Positions 34,092 to 42,020 of a stretch of DNA of 64,000 bases are shown piece by piece. The notes under the pieces are model-generated. The model was not told the origin of the DNA and made no database searches. It saw only the letters and a program-made list of their open reading frames with translations. Positions within the stretch are counted from its first letter, which is position 1; each line of letters opens with the position of its first letter. This DNA is from Bacteroidota bacterium (GTDB lineage Bacteria; Bacteroidota; Bacteroidia; Flavobacteriales; Weeksellaceae), in contig JAEWOD010000042.1 in assembly GCA_023461035.1 (NCBI GenBank), forward strand, positions 61,564-125,563. Reading direction: 5' to 3'. The position numbers and the translations under genes were made by a program.

Positions 34092-34736
34092 TATATTAAT
34101 AATTTTGTAATTTATTAATTAAAAAGTAATTACAAAATTATTAAACAATGTAACCACTTCGTTTTCGCATAAAATTTTAAAATAATCATCAAAGTTGTTA
34201 TTTAAAAATTTTGCACTCATTTCATCCTATTAACAACTAAATTTTCTTAAATTCTTTAACTTATTATAAATCAATGTTTAGGTAATGTAAAATAAATGTT
34301 AATAAAATACCCATTACTTTTTATTGATTTTCCCCTTATCAACTTGCTTTTTAATTTCCATTTTTTGATTAGAAAAATTTTAATTCAAGTCAAGTAAAAG
34401 TTTTGATTTTGGCATGGAAATTTTCAACGTACTTATTGATAATTTTACACTCTCAATTTATCAAAAAATTCATGTTTTAACAATCAACAATTATTGTTGA
34501 TAACCCCCTAAATCATTCATTTCAAAACAAAATTACGGATAAATAATTGTTAAAGCCTTATCCATAAAATTATTATCATTTTAGTTTTCCACAAATTAAC
34601 AGCGTATATATATAAATCAATATTTCTTTTTTAAAATTTAAAAATAATATAATGATGTATATATGAATGTGGACAACTAAAAACGGTTCGGATAAAGATT
34701 TCTCTTATTTTTGCTTTCAACAAATTTAATTCCAAA
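34092..34736. other. Candidate chromosomal replication origin (oriC-like region)
   Basis: A 645-nt gene-free, very AT-rich stretch between divergent rpiB and pgk. Between 34336 and 34695 I count nine 9-mers within two mismatches of the DnaA box TTATCCACA. Four differ at one base: TTATCAACA (minus, 34495-34503), TTATCCATA (plus, 34558-34566), TTTTCCACA (plus, 34585-34593) and TTGTCCACA (minus, 34668-34676). Others start at 34336, 34434, 34458, 34534 and 34687. Between the last boxes, 34604-34665 is almost pure A/T with TATATATA, a possible unwinding element. Two parS-like sites lie 13-15 kb to the left. No gene or tRNA was seen inside. Confidence 0.6.
34706..34713 (+). promoter_or_regulatory. 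TAnnTTTG -7 box of pgk
   Basis: TATTTTTG, 23 nt before ATG 34737, at the right end of the origin-like region. Confidence 0.6.
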
Positions 34737-35927
34737 ATGAAGACAATAGACGATTTCAATTTTTCAGGTAAAAAAGCATTGATCCGGGTAGATTTTAATG
34801 TTCCGCAGGATGAAAATTTTAATGTAACCGATGATACAAGGATTCAGGCAGCAAAACCTACGATGAAAAAGATTTTGAACGACGGTGGATCTGCTATTCT
34901 GATGACACATCTGGGACGACCTAAAAATGGATTTGAAGATCAATTTTCATTGAAACACATTGCATCCAAAGTTTCTGAAATTTTAGGCGTTGAGGTAATT
35001 GTTGCTGATGATGTGATAGGAGAAGATGCACAAAAAAAAGCGGGAAATTTGAAACCGGGACAAGTTTTATTGTTGGAAAATGTTCGTTTTCATCCGGAAG
35101 AAGAAAAAGGAGATAAAGAATTTGCAAAAAAACTGGCCGATTTAGGAGATATTTATGTGAATGATGCTTTTGGAACAGCACACCGGGCACATGCTTCCAC
35201 TGCAATCATCGCAGAATTTTTCCCAAATGCCAAATGTTTTGGTTACCTGATGAAACAGGAACTGGAAGCTATCAACAAAGTGTTGAAATCGGGCGAAAAA
35301 CCGGTTACGGCTATTTTGGGCGGAGCAAAAGTTTCTTCCAAAATCACCATTATTGACAATATTTTACCGGCGATTGATAATCTGATTATCGGTGGAGGAA
35401 TGACTTATACTTTTATCAAAGCACAAGGCGGAGACATCGGGAAATCTTTGGTAGAAAATGATAAACTGGATCTGGCTTTGGAAATTTTGAAAGCTTGTGA
35501 TGACAATGATGTCAATATTTATTTGCCATTTGACAATGTAATTGCCGATAATTTCAGCAATGATGCCAACACGAAAATCGTGAATGTCTATGATATTCCC
35601 GACGGTTGGATGGGAATGGATGTGGGGCCGGAAACCAATAAATTATTTGCAGATGTGATTAAAAATTCCAAAACCATTTTGTGGAACGGGCCATTGGGTG
35701 TTTTTGAAATGCCGAATTTTGCAAAAGGAACGATAGCTTTGGGTGATGCCATTTCCGAAGCAACCAAAAAAGGAGCATTTTCGCTTGTCGGTGGAGGAGA
35801 TTCCGTAGCTTTTGTAAAACAATATGGTTACGATGACAAAGTAAGCTATGTTTCCACCGGAGGCGGTGCCATGCTGGAAAGCCTGGAAGGTAAAGAATTG
35901 CCGGGTGTGGCGGCGGTGATGAGTTAG
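34737..35927 (+). CDS. pgk: Phosphoglycerate kinase
   Basis: Glycolytic enzyme transferring phosphate from 1,3-bisphosphoglycerate to ADP. It has 396 residues: RVDFNVPQDE at the substrate site, LMTHLGRPKNG, the hinge region with ILGGAKVSSKI, WNGPLGVFEMPNF, and the nucleotide-binding SLVGGGDSVAFV with the final STGGGAMLESLEGKELPG. All family motifs are present. It appears monocistronic. Confidence 0.97.
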   Translation: MKTIDDFNFSGKKALIRVDFNVPQDENFNVTDDTRIQAAKPTMKKILNDGGSAILMTHLGRPKNGFEDQFSLKHIASKVSEILGVEVIVADDVIGEDAQKKAGNLKPGQVLLLENVRFHPEEEKGDKEFAKKLADLGDIYVNDAFGTAHRAHASTAIIAEFFPNAKCFGYLMKQELEAINKVLKSGEKPVTAILGGAKVSSKITIIDNILPAIDNLIIGGGMTYTFIKAQGGDIGKSLVENDKLDLALEILKACDDNDVNIYLPFDNVIADNFSNDANTKIVNVYDIPDGWMGMDVGPETNKLFADVIKNSKTILWNGPLGVFEMPNFAKGTIALGDAISEATKKGAFSLVGGGDSVAFVKQYGYDDKVSYVSTGGGAMLESLEGKELPGVAAVMS

Positions 35928-36030
35928 AATTTATAGTTATATATTAACAAATATTACATAAGTTTTAAATTGATTAAAACATTCAAATTCCTGTTTGATT
36001 ATCCCATAAACCTCAACTTCAAACCAGAAT

Positions 36031-37677
36031 ATGAAAAATAAGCTATCTCATAAAATTCAAGTCAATTCGCTGAATAAACTCAGCATTAGCTTGTTCATTT
36101 TCTTTAGTTTCCATTTTATTTCCTTTGGGCAAACTACAACAAAGTATATAATTGGAAATTATCAAATCGACCCGGAAAATAAATCCATTGCTGTTTTAAG
36201 ACATTTTACAGGAACGGACGATGATATACATTATTGGGGAGAAAAGTTTGTCGTAGACAGCACTATAAATTATGACCAAACAACACTTTATATCTTTGGT
36301 AATCGGATTATCTTTAAAGAACATTTGTCGGGTGATTGGAGTATTCCTCAGAATATCGACTTCGATTCATTCAGGATTTTGGATTTTAATATAAACGGCC
36401 ATACAATTTGCCGAGACAAAAACTATCTGTATCAAACCTATATCGGTGCTCAAACCCAACCCAAATGGACAACAATTGACCTGAGCGAATACCAAGAAAT
36501 AAATGATTTTATTTACAAAAAGGGCGAACTGCTTTACTTTCTGTCAGACGATTTCAAATTGGAAGAAATTAAAGGAGATATAAAATTCCATCTTTCAAGT
36601 TTAAAGCATATCACCGGAAATTATTTTAAGGATAAGAACGGTCTGTACTATTTGGACAGTTTTTATACCCAGGAAATAAAAAACAGAGAAACAGACACCG
36701 GACTGATTGTTTGGTCCAAAGAATGGGAGAAATATATTCATAAAGATGCTGTTAAATTAGAAAAAAGTAAAGGCAATAAAGCAGAAATAGAATTAAAAAA
36801 CGACTATTTCATCTATCAAAATCATCTGTACTCCAATAAAGTAAGAACAACGCCTTATACAATTCCGATTAAGCCGGATGACTTTAACTATTTGGTTTTA
36901 AATCACAACCGACAAAAGATTAAAATTTTAGCAGACAAGGAAAATACTTATGTTTCAGTTGACAACAGAGGGTTCACGCCTTTGGATTCCGTAGAGAAGA
37001 GTTATTGGTCTTTTTGGTCAATAAATCCAAATGTCTTAGAATCAAATTTTTATAAATGGAAAATTATCAATCCTGAATTTACAGGAACATTTGAGGGTAA
37101 CAAAGTCTATTTTCCAAGTGCGATAAAACGTCCGAAAGATTATTTGGGCAATCTGATAAAAAAAGAGAATAAGTATCATTACTTCACACTGAAAGACAGT
37201 CAGCTAAAGGAAGCAGAGCAATTATTTATATTCAATTACGATTCTCAAAAATATGAGCCGATTAATCTAAGTGAATATCGTTATTTATCGAAAGATTTAT
37301 GGATTTATAAAAATCGGCTTTATATGACTAATTTGGGGCTGCCAACAAAAGAAGAAATTCACACTGATAATCTTGATTTCATCAAAATCAATGATAAAGA
37401 AACAAATTTCTTAAAAGATAATGAATCAATTATTTACATCGGAAATATCAAGGGGATACAAAATGGCCGAAGTGTTCGGGTGCTTGGAAATAGGATTTAT
37501 TCTAAGATGGATTTTCAAAGTTTGAAAGTTATATCAGCCGATATTTTGATGGATAATAAAAATCTCTATGTTGGGGATTTTATGGACGGGATAAGAGTAA
37601 TACCTTACAAACAATTGGGATTAAAACTCAAAATATTTACTCAAGACCAAATAACAAATATATTTGCCAGCAGATAA
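36031..37677 (+). CDS. DKNYY-domain secreted protein
   Basis: Protein of 548 residues with an N-terminal hydrophobic signal-like segment (LSISLFIFFSFHFISFG). The body has repeated D-K-N-x-x-Y units typical of the DKNYY family: DKNYLYQTYIG, DKNGLYYLDS, DKENTYVSVD, DNKNLYVGDF. These are beta-rich repeats of unknown function found in Bacteroidota and other bacteria. It is followed by another accessory envelope protein gene; both sit between housekeeping genes pgk and gmk, which suggests acquired or variable cargo. Confidence 0.78.
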   Translation: MKNKLSHKIQVNSLNKLSISLFIFFSFHFISFGQTTTKYIIGNYQIDPENKSIAVLRHFTGTDDDIHYWGEKFVVDSTINYDQTTLYIFGNRIIFKEHLSGDWSIPQNIDFDSFRILDFNINGHTICRDKNYLYQTYIGAQTQPKWTTIDLSEYQEINDFIYKKGELLYFLSDDFKLEEIKGDIKFHLSSLKHITGNYFKDKNGLYYLDSFYTQEIKNRETDTGLIVWSKEWEKYIHKDAVKLEKSKGNKAEIELKNDYFIYQNHLYSNKVRTTPYTIPIKPDDFNYLVLNHNRQKIKILADKENTYVSVDNRGFTPLDSVEKSYWSFWSINPNVLESNFYKWKIINPEFTGTFEGNKVYFPSAIKRPKDYLGNLIKKENKYHYFTLKDSQLKEAEQLFIFNYDSQKYEPINLSEYRYLSKDLWIYKNRLYMTNLGLPTKEEIHTDNLDFIKINDKETNFLKDNESIIYIGNIKGIQNGRSVRVLGNRIYSKMDFQSLKVISADILMDNKNLYVGDFMDGIRVIPYKQLGLKLKIFTQDQITNIFASR

Positions 37678-37766
37678 CAGCTAGGTTTATTCCAATCTGA
37701 GGAATAGCAGTGATATTTATTCAATTAAATCATCTTACGAACGACTAATGAAATTCATAAAATAAT

Positions 37767-39080
37767 TTGAAATCAAATAAAATCATATACGGATTAATCT
37801 TTATTCTGATACTGATTTCAGGTTGTCAAAAGATGAATTATACAGTAGATCCTGATATTCCTTTCAGATTGTTTACAAAAGGAAAACATTGGGGTGTAAT
37901 CAACACAAATACCATGGAGATTATCATTCCGGCAAAATTTCAAAATATTGAGCAGATTATCATAACTGAGAATTATCCATGGAAAGCCGATGAAATATTT
38001 TATCTGGTTGAAAATGAAGGACACTCAGATATTAGAAATACAAAAGGAGAAATAATTTTTGTGTTTCCGAAGGATGAATTTATGGATTCATTTTTTGAAT
38101 ACAACGGCAAATATTATGTTATTTCCAATAGGGTTACAGAAATTGAAAACGAATGGTGGGATGAGTCTGGGTTTTATTTAAAAGACAATAAAAGCTTGTA
38201 CTTAATTGAAGGAAAATCGGCGGTTGAACTGATTGCATCAACAGAAATTCAGCATTTAGGAAAGGGAAATCTGATTTATTTTAGCAATGAGGACGATGAT
38301 AAATCCGGTTATTTTGAATTGAATACTCATAATGCAATCCGATTTGACGTTAATTATGGATATTATAATGAGAGAAGATATATCAATAGCAGAAATGAAA
38401 TCTGGATACAAGAATATGATAAAATACAAAAAAGAAAAGGAAATTATTATAATCTTGTAATCGATAACTTGCTGAATACCAGTGAAAACGAATTTAAAAA
38501 TGTTTTCAAACTATACAAGAATTATTTCCTGACCGAAACCAAAAATGGAACTCAATTGATGTCTTATGACGGTACGGCTGCACCTTTTATATATCCTTAT
38601 ACTGAGTCTGTTTTAAATAGATTTGGAGTTATTCACCATCAAGTTACAGAATTGGATGATAAAAGATTAGATAAACTATTTGTTTTTTCAAATGAGAAAG
38701 ACGCAAAGAAAATCGGTATCATCGAATTTGAAGGTAAGATTATTTTACCGGCTGAATATGATAAAATTTCAATTTTAAAAATTAATTATCCGGAACAGCC
38801 GTCAGAAGAATTCAGGGAATTTATCAAAGAAAACAAGTTGAATCAACTTTATTATTCTACAGTTAAAGAAGTAAATCAGAAATACAATTATTCAATATTT
38901 AATACAGAAGAGGCTGAAATAATCACTGTAAAAGGAGTTGAAACAGACAATGCTTTTTTTAAATTTGACTTACCTTCCAATCCGCCTGAAATTCAACTTT
39001 ACACACGAGATAGCATCAGAAATTATGATTTGGAAACGGGTCGGTTGGAGAGATCAGAAGCAAGGAAGCCGCAGTATTAA
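37767..39080 (+). CDS. WG-repeat lipoprotein (TTG start)
   Basis: Protein of 437 residues. A TTG at 37767 opens a lipoprotein signal (KIIYGLIFILILISGC); the first in-frame ATG comes after the lipobox, so TTG is needed for export. WG-type repeats are visible near residue 45 (GKHWGVINTNTMEIIIPAKF) and near 310 (KKIGIIEFEGKIILPAEY), where each repeat ends in a proline-centred strand. Function unknown; surface or periplasmic binding is likely. It converges with gmk. Confidence 0.72.
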   Translation: MKSNKIIYGLIFILILISGCQKMNYTVDPDIPFRLFTKGKHWGVINTNTMEIIIPAKFQNIEQIIITENYPWKADEIFYLVENEGHSDIRNTKGEIIFVFPKDEFMDSFFEYNGKYYVISNRVTEIENEWWDESGFYLKDNKSLYLIEGKSAVELIASTEIQHLGKGNLIYFSNEDDDKSGYFELNTHNAIRFDVNYGYYNERRYINSRNEIWIQEYDKIQKRKGNYYNLVIDNLLNTSENEFKNVFKLYKNYFLTETKNGTQLMSYDGTAAPFIYPYTESVLNRFGVIHHQVTELDDKRLDKLFVFSNEKDAKKIGIIEFEGKIILPAEYDKISILKINYPEQPSEEFREFIKENKLNQLYYSTVKEVNQKYNYSIFNTEEAEIITVKGVETDNAFFKFDLPSNPPEIQLYTRDSIRNYDLETGRLERSEARKPQY

Positions 39081-39127
39081 TTATTTGTAACTCTGCACAG
39101 AAAATATTTGAAAAGAAATTCTATGTT

Positions 39128-39700
39128 CTATAAAGAATTTAAAAAAAGCATTACCAATTCCTCAATCTCTTTTTGACTTTCGTCTAAATGCTTATTCACG
39201 ATTATCTTATCAAACTGAGGAGCCAATAAAAGTTCCTGTTCGGCTTTGTTGATACGCATCTGGAGCTTTTCTTCGCTTTCGGTATTTCGGTTGCGGAGAC
39301 GTTTTTCCAGTTCTTCCACAGAAGGCGGCATGATGAAAATAGAAAGTGAATTTTCCGGATAAATCTTTTTCAGATTGATTCCGCCCACTACGTCAATATC
39401 AAAAATAACCGAATTTCCTTTGGTCCAGATTCTTTCGATTTCCGATTTTAAAGTCCCGTAAAAACTTCCTTCGTAAACCTCTTCAAATTCAGCAAATTCC
39501 TGATTATCAATTTTTTGTTTAAAATCATCGGCCGAAATAAAGTAATAATCCTTTCCATGGATTTCATTGGGCCGCGGATTTCTTGTGGCACATGAAACCG
39601 AAAATTCCAGGTTGGGAATTTCTTCCAAAAGATGTTTTACCAATGTGGTTTTACCGGCTCCTGAAGGAGCGGAAACGATGATGAGTTTGCCTGAATTCAT
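39128..39700 (-). CDS. gmk: Guanylate kinase
   Basis: Phosphorylates GMP to GDP. It has 190 residues with the P-loop SAPSGAGKTTLVKHLL, the GMP-binding segment SCATRNPRPNEIHGKDYYF, and the LID region RLRNRNTESEEKLQMR. The family is certain. It is downstream of yicC in the same direction, as in many bacteria, but a long inverted repeat lies between them. Confidence 0.96.
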   Translation of the reverse strand: MNSGKLIIVSAPSGAGKTTLVKHLLEEIPNLEFSVSCATRNPRPNEIHGKDYYFISADDFKQKIDNQEFAEFEEVYEGSFYGTLKSEIERIWTKGNSVIFDIDVVGGINLKKIYPENSLSIFIMPPSVEELEKRLRNRNTESEEKLQMRINKAEQELLLAPQFDKIIVNKHLDESQKEIEELVMLFLNSL

Positions 39701-39737
39701 AGTGCAAAAATCGTGATTTTATGCTAAATCTAATCAA

Positions 39738-39783
39738 AAACCTCCAAGGTTACTATTCACAACGAAAATAACCTTGGAGGTTT
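39738..39783. repeat. Long inverted repeat between yicC and gmk
   Basis: AAACCTCCAAGGTTA (39738-39752) and TAACCTTGGAGGTTT (39769-39783) are perfect 15-bp arms around a 16-nt loop, with partial pairing continuing outwards (AATCA/TGATT). It may act as a terminator or attenuator for yicC, or be a member of a dispersed palindromic repeat; no second copy was noticed in the window. Confidence 0.75.
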
Positions 39784-39802
39784 GATTATTTAAAAAGCAT
39801 AT

Positions 39803-40663
39803 TTACAGAACATTCAAAACCTGTTCTTTCACTTTTTCAAGTTCATCTTTCATCTGAACCACGATTTTCTGCATTTCAGAATGATTGGATTTGGAGCCGA
39901 GTGTATTGATTTCACGTCCTATTTCCTGACAGATAAATCCTAATTTCTTTCCTTCGGATTCTGTTGATTTCAGGTTTTCAAGGAAATAATCGCAGTGATT
40001 TTTCAACCGGACCTTTTCTTCGGTGATATCCAATTTCTCCAGATAATAAATCAATTCCTGTTCGAAACGGTTTTGATCATAATCCGAACTTAATTCATCC
40101 AGATTTTTGGTAAAACGGTCTTTTAAAGTCTGAATTCTTTCCTTTTCAAAAGGCTCTACTTCATTTAGCAATCTTAATATAATTTGGATTCTTTGTGCAA
40201 ATTCTTGTTCCAGAACTTTTCCTTCGTCCAATCGGAATTCTTTTAAATTTTGAATGGCTTCACTAAGTAATTTCGCAAAAATATTCCATTCTTCTTCATC
40301 CAATTCTTTGCAGGTAAAAGCCATCACGTCGGGAAGACGCATGACGATGGCGAGAAGTTCGGCATCGGAAGCATTCGGCGCAACTTGTTTAAATTCATCC
40401 ATATACGCTTTGATGATTTCCGGATTGATTTGTTGGGCTTTGTTGGCAGCAGTGGCTTCTGTATTGATATTTAAATCAATTTTTCCGCGTTGCAATTTTT
40501 CGGAAATAATCTTGCGGATTTCCAGTTCTTTTTCTTTGTATAAAAAGGGAATTCGTGTATTTAAATCAAGTGATTTACTGTTGAGTGAACGGATTTCAAT
40601 CGTGATTTTCTTGTCAGAACATTCAGCGACAGCTTTTCCGTATCCGGTCATGGATTGAATCAT
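39803..40663 (-). CDS. yicC: YicC/YloC-family endoribonuclease
   Basis: Protein of 286 residues with the family N-terminus (MIQSMTGYGKAVAE), the conserved EIRSLNSKSLDLNTRIP, and the C-terminal DUF1732 domain (KNHCDYFLENL, GKKLGFICQEIGREINTLGSK). YicC was shown in E. coli to be an RNase affecting small RNA decay. Pairing with gmk is typical. The gene starts 46 nt from the displaced hutI 3' end. Confidence 0.93.
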   Translation of the reverse strand: MIQSMTGYGKAVAECSDKKITIEIRSLNSKSLDLNTRIPFLYKEKELEIRKIISEKLQRGKIDLNINTEATAANKAQQINPEIIKAYMDEFKQVAPNASDAELLAIVMRLPDVMAFTCKELDEEEWNIFAKLLSEAIQNLKEFRLDEGKVLEQEFAQRIQIILRLLNEVEPFEKERIQTLKDRFTKNLDELSSDYDQNRFEQELIYYLEKLDITEEKVRLKNHCDYFLENLKSTESEGKKLGFICQEIGREINTLGSKSNHSEMQKIVVQMKDELEKVKEQVLNVL

Positions 40664-40682
40664 AAAAATATTTGGTTTGGGT

Positions 40683-40690
40683 CAAAAGTA
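40683..40690 (-). promoter_or_regulatory. TAnnTTTG -7 box of yicC
   Basis: TACTTTTG on the minus strand, 19 nt before the yicC ATG and 18 nt beyond the end of the hutI scar. Confidence 0.5.
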
Positions 40691-40708
40691 CTAATATTTA
40701 GGAAAATC

Positions 40709-40783
40709 TTAGATTTTTTCTCCTCTCTCCCAAACACCATTCGGTTTTAATTGACCTTACAGATAAATAATATCCCGGAAACT
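40709..40783 (-). pseudogene. Displaced second copy of the hutI 3' end
   Basis: On the minus strand this reads FRDIIYL*GQLKPNGVW and ends with GEKI and stop, matching the C-terminus of the hutI product at 42021 except for one internal TAA where hutI has CAG. By hand, 44 of 52 nucleotides (40730-40781 against 42042-42093) are identical, and most changes are silent. No upstream part of hutI is present. It lies between the AAA ATPase gene and yicC and marks the far boundary of inserted DNA. Confidence 0.9.
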
Positions 40784-40793
40784 CTTTGTTTTT

Positions 40794-41915
40794 TCACAAC
40801 AAAAACTCCCAATAATTTTGATTGTGAATTACTTGTGTGGTTTTCGGCTGATAGGCATTCACAAAACTTTTGGTAAAACGTGCTTTTTGGTTCGGGCTAT
40901 ATTTGATTTCGTATGCACTAATTTCCTCATTTTTGACTTCGATGTAATCAATTTCGGCTTGTTGTGTGTTTCGCCAGAAATAAGTGTCGCTGAAATCAGA
41001 AGCATAGCTTAGTTTTTTTTTGCGTTCGCTGATGATAAAATTTTCCCATAATGCACCCACGTCATCCCTGAACTCCACCGGACGAAAATTTTTGATGACT
41101 TGATTTCTCAATCCGATATCCCAGAAATAAACTTTTCGTCCTTTTTTGAGTTCATTGTCCTGATTTTTACTGAAAGCATTTAACCGGAAAACGATAAAGT
41201 TTTTCTCCAAAATATCGATGTATTTTTCTACTGTCAATCGGTTGATGCCCAAATCGTTTCCCAATGACGAATAATTTATTTCGCTCCCAATCCGAAATGC
41301 AAGCATTTGAACCAAACGTTGCAAAGTAGAAGATTTTTTTATTCCTTCCAGATTCAGAATGTCCTTATATAAAAAACCTTCTGTGAGGTCTCTGAGGATT
41401 TTTTCTTCTTTGCCGGGATTGGTAACCACTTCCGGATAATAACCATAAACCAAACGGTTTGCCGTCAAACGTGATTCTGTAATAAAATCGCTGTGTTGAA
41501 CCATTTCGGAGAAAGATAATGGAAATAGCTGGAATTCTTCTTTTCTTCCAACCATTGACTCCTTTGTTCGGTCAGCAAGTTCAAAAGCACTGCTTCCTGT
41601 AGCTATAATTTGGATTTCAGGAAAATTGTCCACCATCCTTTTTATAAGCAATCCGATGTTGGAAACCGTCTGCGCTTCGTCAATCACCAAAACGTTATTT
41701 TCTCCTACTATCGTTTTCAGCCTTTCCGACGTTATATTGTCTAATAACAAAGAAACATCCGGCTCATCACCGTTCAGCCACAGGAATTTTTTTTGTTTTA
41801 CAACTTCCCGAATCAGCGAAGATTTCCCGACTTGCCGTGCGCCAAACAAAACAATTGCTTTTCCCTTGAGCATTACGTCTTCTATGTTTTCGTGTAAAAT
41901 CCTTCTAATCATCAC
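40794..41915 (-). CDS. AAA ATPase with DUF4143 domain
   Basis: Protein of 373 residues. Residues ~18-150 form an AAA domain: P-loop LFGARQVGKSSLI, Walker B VLVIDEAQTV, and the sensor IIATGSSAFEL. A winged-helix-like section (LVQMLAFRIGSEINYSSLG) is followed by the C-terminal DUF4143 part with a PD-(D/E)xK-like core (EIDYIEVKNEEISAYEIKY). Such proteins are widespread, mobile and of unknown function. This gene is the whole cargo between hutI and the displaced hutI 3' end. Confidence 0.88.
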   Translation of the reverse strand: MMIRRILHENIEDVMLKGKAIVLFGARQVGKSSLIREVVKQKKFLWLNGDEPDVSLLLDNITSERLKTIVGENNVLVIDEAQTVSNIGLLIKRMVDNFPEIQIIATGSSAFELADRTKESMVGRKEEFQLFPLSFSEMVQHSDFITESRLTANRLVYGYYPEVVTNPGKEEKILRDLTEGFLYKDILNLEGIKKSSTLQRLVQMLAFRIGSEINYSSLGNDLGINRLTVEKYIDILEKNFIVFRLNAFSKNQDNELKKGRKVYFWDIGLRNQVIKNFRPVEFRDDVGALWENFIISERKKKLSYASDFSDTYFWRNTQQAEIDYIEVKNEEISAYEIKYSPNQKARFTKSFVNAYQPKTTQVIHNQNYWEFLL

Positions 41916-42020
41916 TAAAATTAAAAAGTAAAATTAGTTAAAAACTATAACAAAATGAAATTCAAACAATAAATTATTATAATTATTTAATATTCAAACA
42001 TCAAATCATTATGTTTTTTA

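Noticed and set aside
34161..34190. TTCGCATAA... as a possible dif site
   Set aside because: No matching right arm (TTAT-type) after a 6-nt centre; not a XerCD site by eye.
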